Part shown: positions 1-64,000 of the stretch, piece by piece
How positions within the stretch are numbered: the first letter of the stretch is position 1
How the letters are laid out: each line of letters starts with the position of its first letter
Assembly (NCBI GenBank): GCA_019802505.1
Contig: JAFMOC010000159.1
Span: 493,501-557,500 of the forward strand
Reading direction: 5' to 3'
Source of the DNA: Corydoras sp. C115
Lineage: Eukaryota; Chordata; Actinopteri; Siluriformes; Callichthyidae
Length of the DNA stretch: 64,000 bases
Notes under the pieces: model-generated
Seen by the model: the letters and a program-made list of their open reading frames with translations, nothing else
Told to the model about the DNA's origin: nothing
The model's database searches: none
Made by a program: the position numbers and the translations under genes

Positions 1-485
1 TGTTTTAAATGTTTGATAGAAGACATACCCAAAAAAAGGAGAACCTTTGCAAGAAAGCAGGTCTATAGCACCAATTTAGATAAGATACCAGTCTGTATTT
101 GGAGTATGGGAGGAAAATATACCACACGGCCATAAAGTATTTTATATATATATTTTTATAGATCCTTTATATATCCTATAGCCTCCATTTTAAAGTTCAA
201 ATGTGCCTGAAAATTACAGAGATAATTTTAGGTAAATAAATAATATTTGATTATATAAAAAATCATATGAAACATGTGGGTGGTATAAATAAAAAAATAT
301 ATTGATCAACAATAACAAAATAATTTTTTGTTACTGAAGTCATGTGGTCATTTTGTAGTCAGTGCCATGTGTGTTATGTCCATAATGTTCAGAACCTGAT
401 CCATTTTTTAAGTATACATTATTTTCCTGCATTCTGTAAATTGTGAGGTGGTCTGAAGTGTAAGGCATATCATATGTGGGTGTAA
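1..485. other. 3' flank, no gene recognised
   Basis: AT-rich sequence with short TA runs. No open frame resembling a known protein and no recognised repeat was seen. Confidence 0.4.
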
Positions 486-546
486 TAAAGCAATAAGGCA
501 CTAGAGGGCAGGAATGGTTGAAAATAAATCACGGGAAAGATGTGTT

Positions 547-679
547 CATTATCTTCCGCTTTTATCCTCTATTAGGGTCGCGGTGGGGTTCCCCATGCCT
601 ATCCAGGGAAGAACGTTTCGGGCGCTGGGCAGACACACCCAGGACAGGGTGCCAACCTATCGCTGGGCACACACTCACT

Positions 680-725
<46 letters not shown>

Positions 726-915
726 ACATGGGGTAATTTGGAGAACTCAATTGACTTGATCCATGTTTTTGGACTGTGGGAGGAAACCGGAAAGCCCGGA
801 GGAAACCCACGCAGACACGGGGAGAACATGGAAACTCCACCCTGATGGGGATTCGAACCGAGAATCCTTAGTGCTCAGAGGCGAACGTGCTAACCACTAA
901 ACCACCGTGCCACCC
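547..915 (-). mobile_element. tRNA-derived SINE (DANA/V-SINE-like), full copy with (CA)n
   Basis: On the minus strand it starts GGTGGCACGGTGG, has an A-box-like TTAGTGGTTAGC and a B-box-like GGTTCGAATCC, then the conserved core TCCGGTTTCCTCCC and a tail of CTCTATTAGG-type sequence with ATGAA repeats. Internal (CA)n at 681-722 expanded from the usual GTGTGTGAGTG stretch. Confidence 0.85.
681..722. repeat. (CA)n microsatellite inside a SINE
   Basis: About 21 uninterrupted CA units within the SINE copy at 547-915. Confidence 0.95.
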
Positions 916-1464
916 TGGTTACAAACATACTATAATAAAAAATACAGTTTAATTCATAAATACATTTCCTAAAACAAATTTTTAATACACAGGTCTTGTA
1001 TGACATAATCTAGTCCGGTTTTTAATGTTAACACTGATCTCTGAGTAACAGGATTCCAATTTAGTGCTCTTTGGGAATTGGCTTAATTCAATTAAATGTT
1101 TATGTTTTTCACTCCCACATCTGCCACATCTACTGTGTGTACCTTCAAATGTTCACCTAATAATACCCCTTTCTAGGAAACTTATCATTGTGACATAAGC
1201 ATAAAAACAGAGTAAAATCTTAAAAACTAACAAAACACACTATATATTACAACATTGATATGTGCTGTAAAGGTTCTGGCCAGAAATGTTGAAGTCAAAT
1301 TCAGTTTTAAAGTTACGATTTTTTATCTAAAAGTGAGAGCAATACCAGAATTCTTATTTCACCTGGTCAGGTATAAACTGGAGTAAAATTTACAAACTTC
1401 TTTAATAAGAAAGTTCAAAGCACTGTAAACAAACTCACCTTTAATAAAAACACACACCTTGTTA

Positions 1465-1777
1465 TTTTGAAACAAACTTTATTAAATGTAGAATCATGCA
1501 AACAAGTTCAGTAAATATTAAATCCCCCAAAACCTAAACATATTTAATCAATAAGTATTAATTGCCATGTTGCTATGTTTATATTTTAGTTTAGCAAATT
1601 TAAAATTCAAGAGTTAGCAGTTAATACTTAAGAGTTACATAAGTATGTGAGCTAAGTAGGAATTGATTGATAAAATGATTAAATGTTAAAACGTTAGCTG
1701 ATAATGAAAAAGGAAAAATCATGCATTAGTTTGTAAGAAAACACAAAGGAAAGATTTTTTTTTTTTTTTAAAGCTAT
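1465..1777 (-). other. rnf213-like: 3' UTR of the RNF213-like gene
   Basis: The stretch follows the TAA at 1778-1780 and leads to an AATAAA signal on the minus strand at 1478-1483. A GT-rich stretch (GGTGTGTGTTTTTATT, minus strand) just beyond it fits a cleavage downstream element. The end near 1465 is estimated, not measured. Confidence 0.55.
1478..1483 (-). terminator. Poly(A) signal AATAAA of the RNF213-like gene
   Basis: TTTATT on the plus strand reads AATAAA on the gene strand, about 295 nt past the stop codon, and is followed by a GT-rich element. This is the first canonical signal I noticed after the stop. Confidence 0.55.

Positions 1778-64000
<62,223 letters not shown>

Larger units (their letters stand above)
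486..1025. repeat. Unclassified dispersed repeat, copy 1, split by a SINE
   Basis: The left part (486-546; TAAAGCAATAAGGCACTAG start) and right part (about 925-1025; GTTTAATTCATAAAT ... TAGTCCGGTTTT) match, in the same order, the repeat at 56750-56990 and in part 63170-63870. A minus-strand SINE (547-915) sits between the two parts. The family is not recognised. It is short and has no coding capacity, so it is probably a non-autonomous element. Confidence 0.55.

Overview
The window is vertebrate, almost certainly teleost, nuclear DNA. It is AT-rich, carries many long (TA)n, (CA)n and (AAAG)n tracts, and is packed with tRNA-derived SINEs of the DANA/V-SINE type, Tc1-like and hAT-like elements, a Tf1/sushi-like Ty3 retrotransposon and solo LTRs. 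The species cannot be fixed from the sequence; an otophysan fish is a guess.

Nearly the whole window is one host gene on the minus strand: an RNF213 (mysterin)-like AAA+ ATPase / E3 ubiquitin ligase. I reconstructed 61 coding exons from 64000 (5' side, N-terminus outside the window) down to a TAA stop at 1778-1780, with a poly(A) signal at 1478-1483. They total about 13.6 kb of coding sequence (about 4,530 codons). Human RNF213 is about 5,200 aa, so roughly the first 600-700 residues are missing. Order along the protein: N-terminal arm (54366-64000), linker and first AAA region (45090-53507), a P-loop split over two exons (GMGKS), a 3.5-kb exon holding two AAA modules (39101-42608), further helical/AAA exons (24451-39012), a RING-like exon (23790-23960), E3-shell exons (18424-23682), an RZ zinc finger (17257-17851) and the C-terminal helical domain (1778-16784). 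Splice phases agree at every junction only if six single-base frameshifts, mostly in short homopolymers, are accepted. They look like assembly errors or early decay; no other stop interrupts the chain.

The introns hold the mobile DNA. At 30676-37204 a Ty3/Tf1-like LTR retrotransposon with a chromodomain lies antisense to the gene; it is broken by two in-frame stops and a frameshift. At 49128-50745 there is a Tc1-like transposon with an uninterrupted 339-aa DD34E transposase and about 215-bp IR/DR-type inverted repeats. Around 10058-11925 lies a decayed PIF/Harbinger element with a SINE inside it. Three solo LTRs of one family (12784, 58793, 63275) have matching or near-matching 5-bp target duplications. 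A Tc1-like remnant (51547-52536) encloses a GC-rich LTR-like insert. Two SINE families are scattered throughout, in places nested in each other.

I see no second host protein-coding gene, no RNA gene apart from tRNA-derived SINE heads, and no CRISPR or bacterial-type operon. The most useful observations are the full exon map with its six frameshifts, the altered RING and RZ residues, a GC-AG intron, a candidate self-priming site in the retrotransposon that is missing from its other LTR, and the apparently intact Tc1 element.
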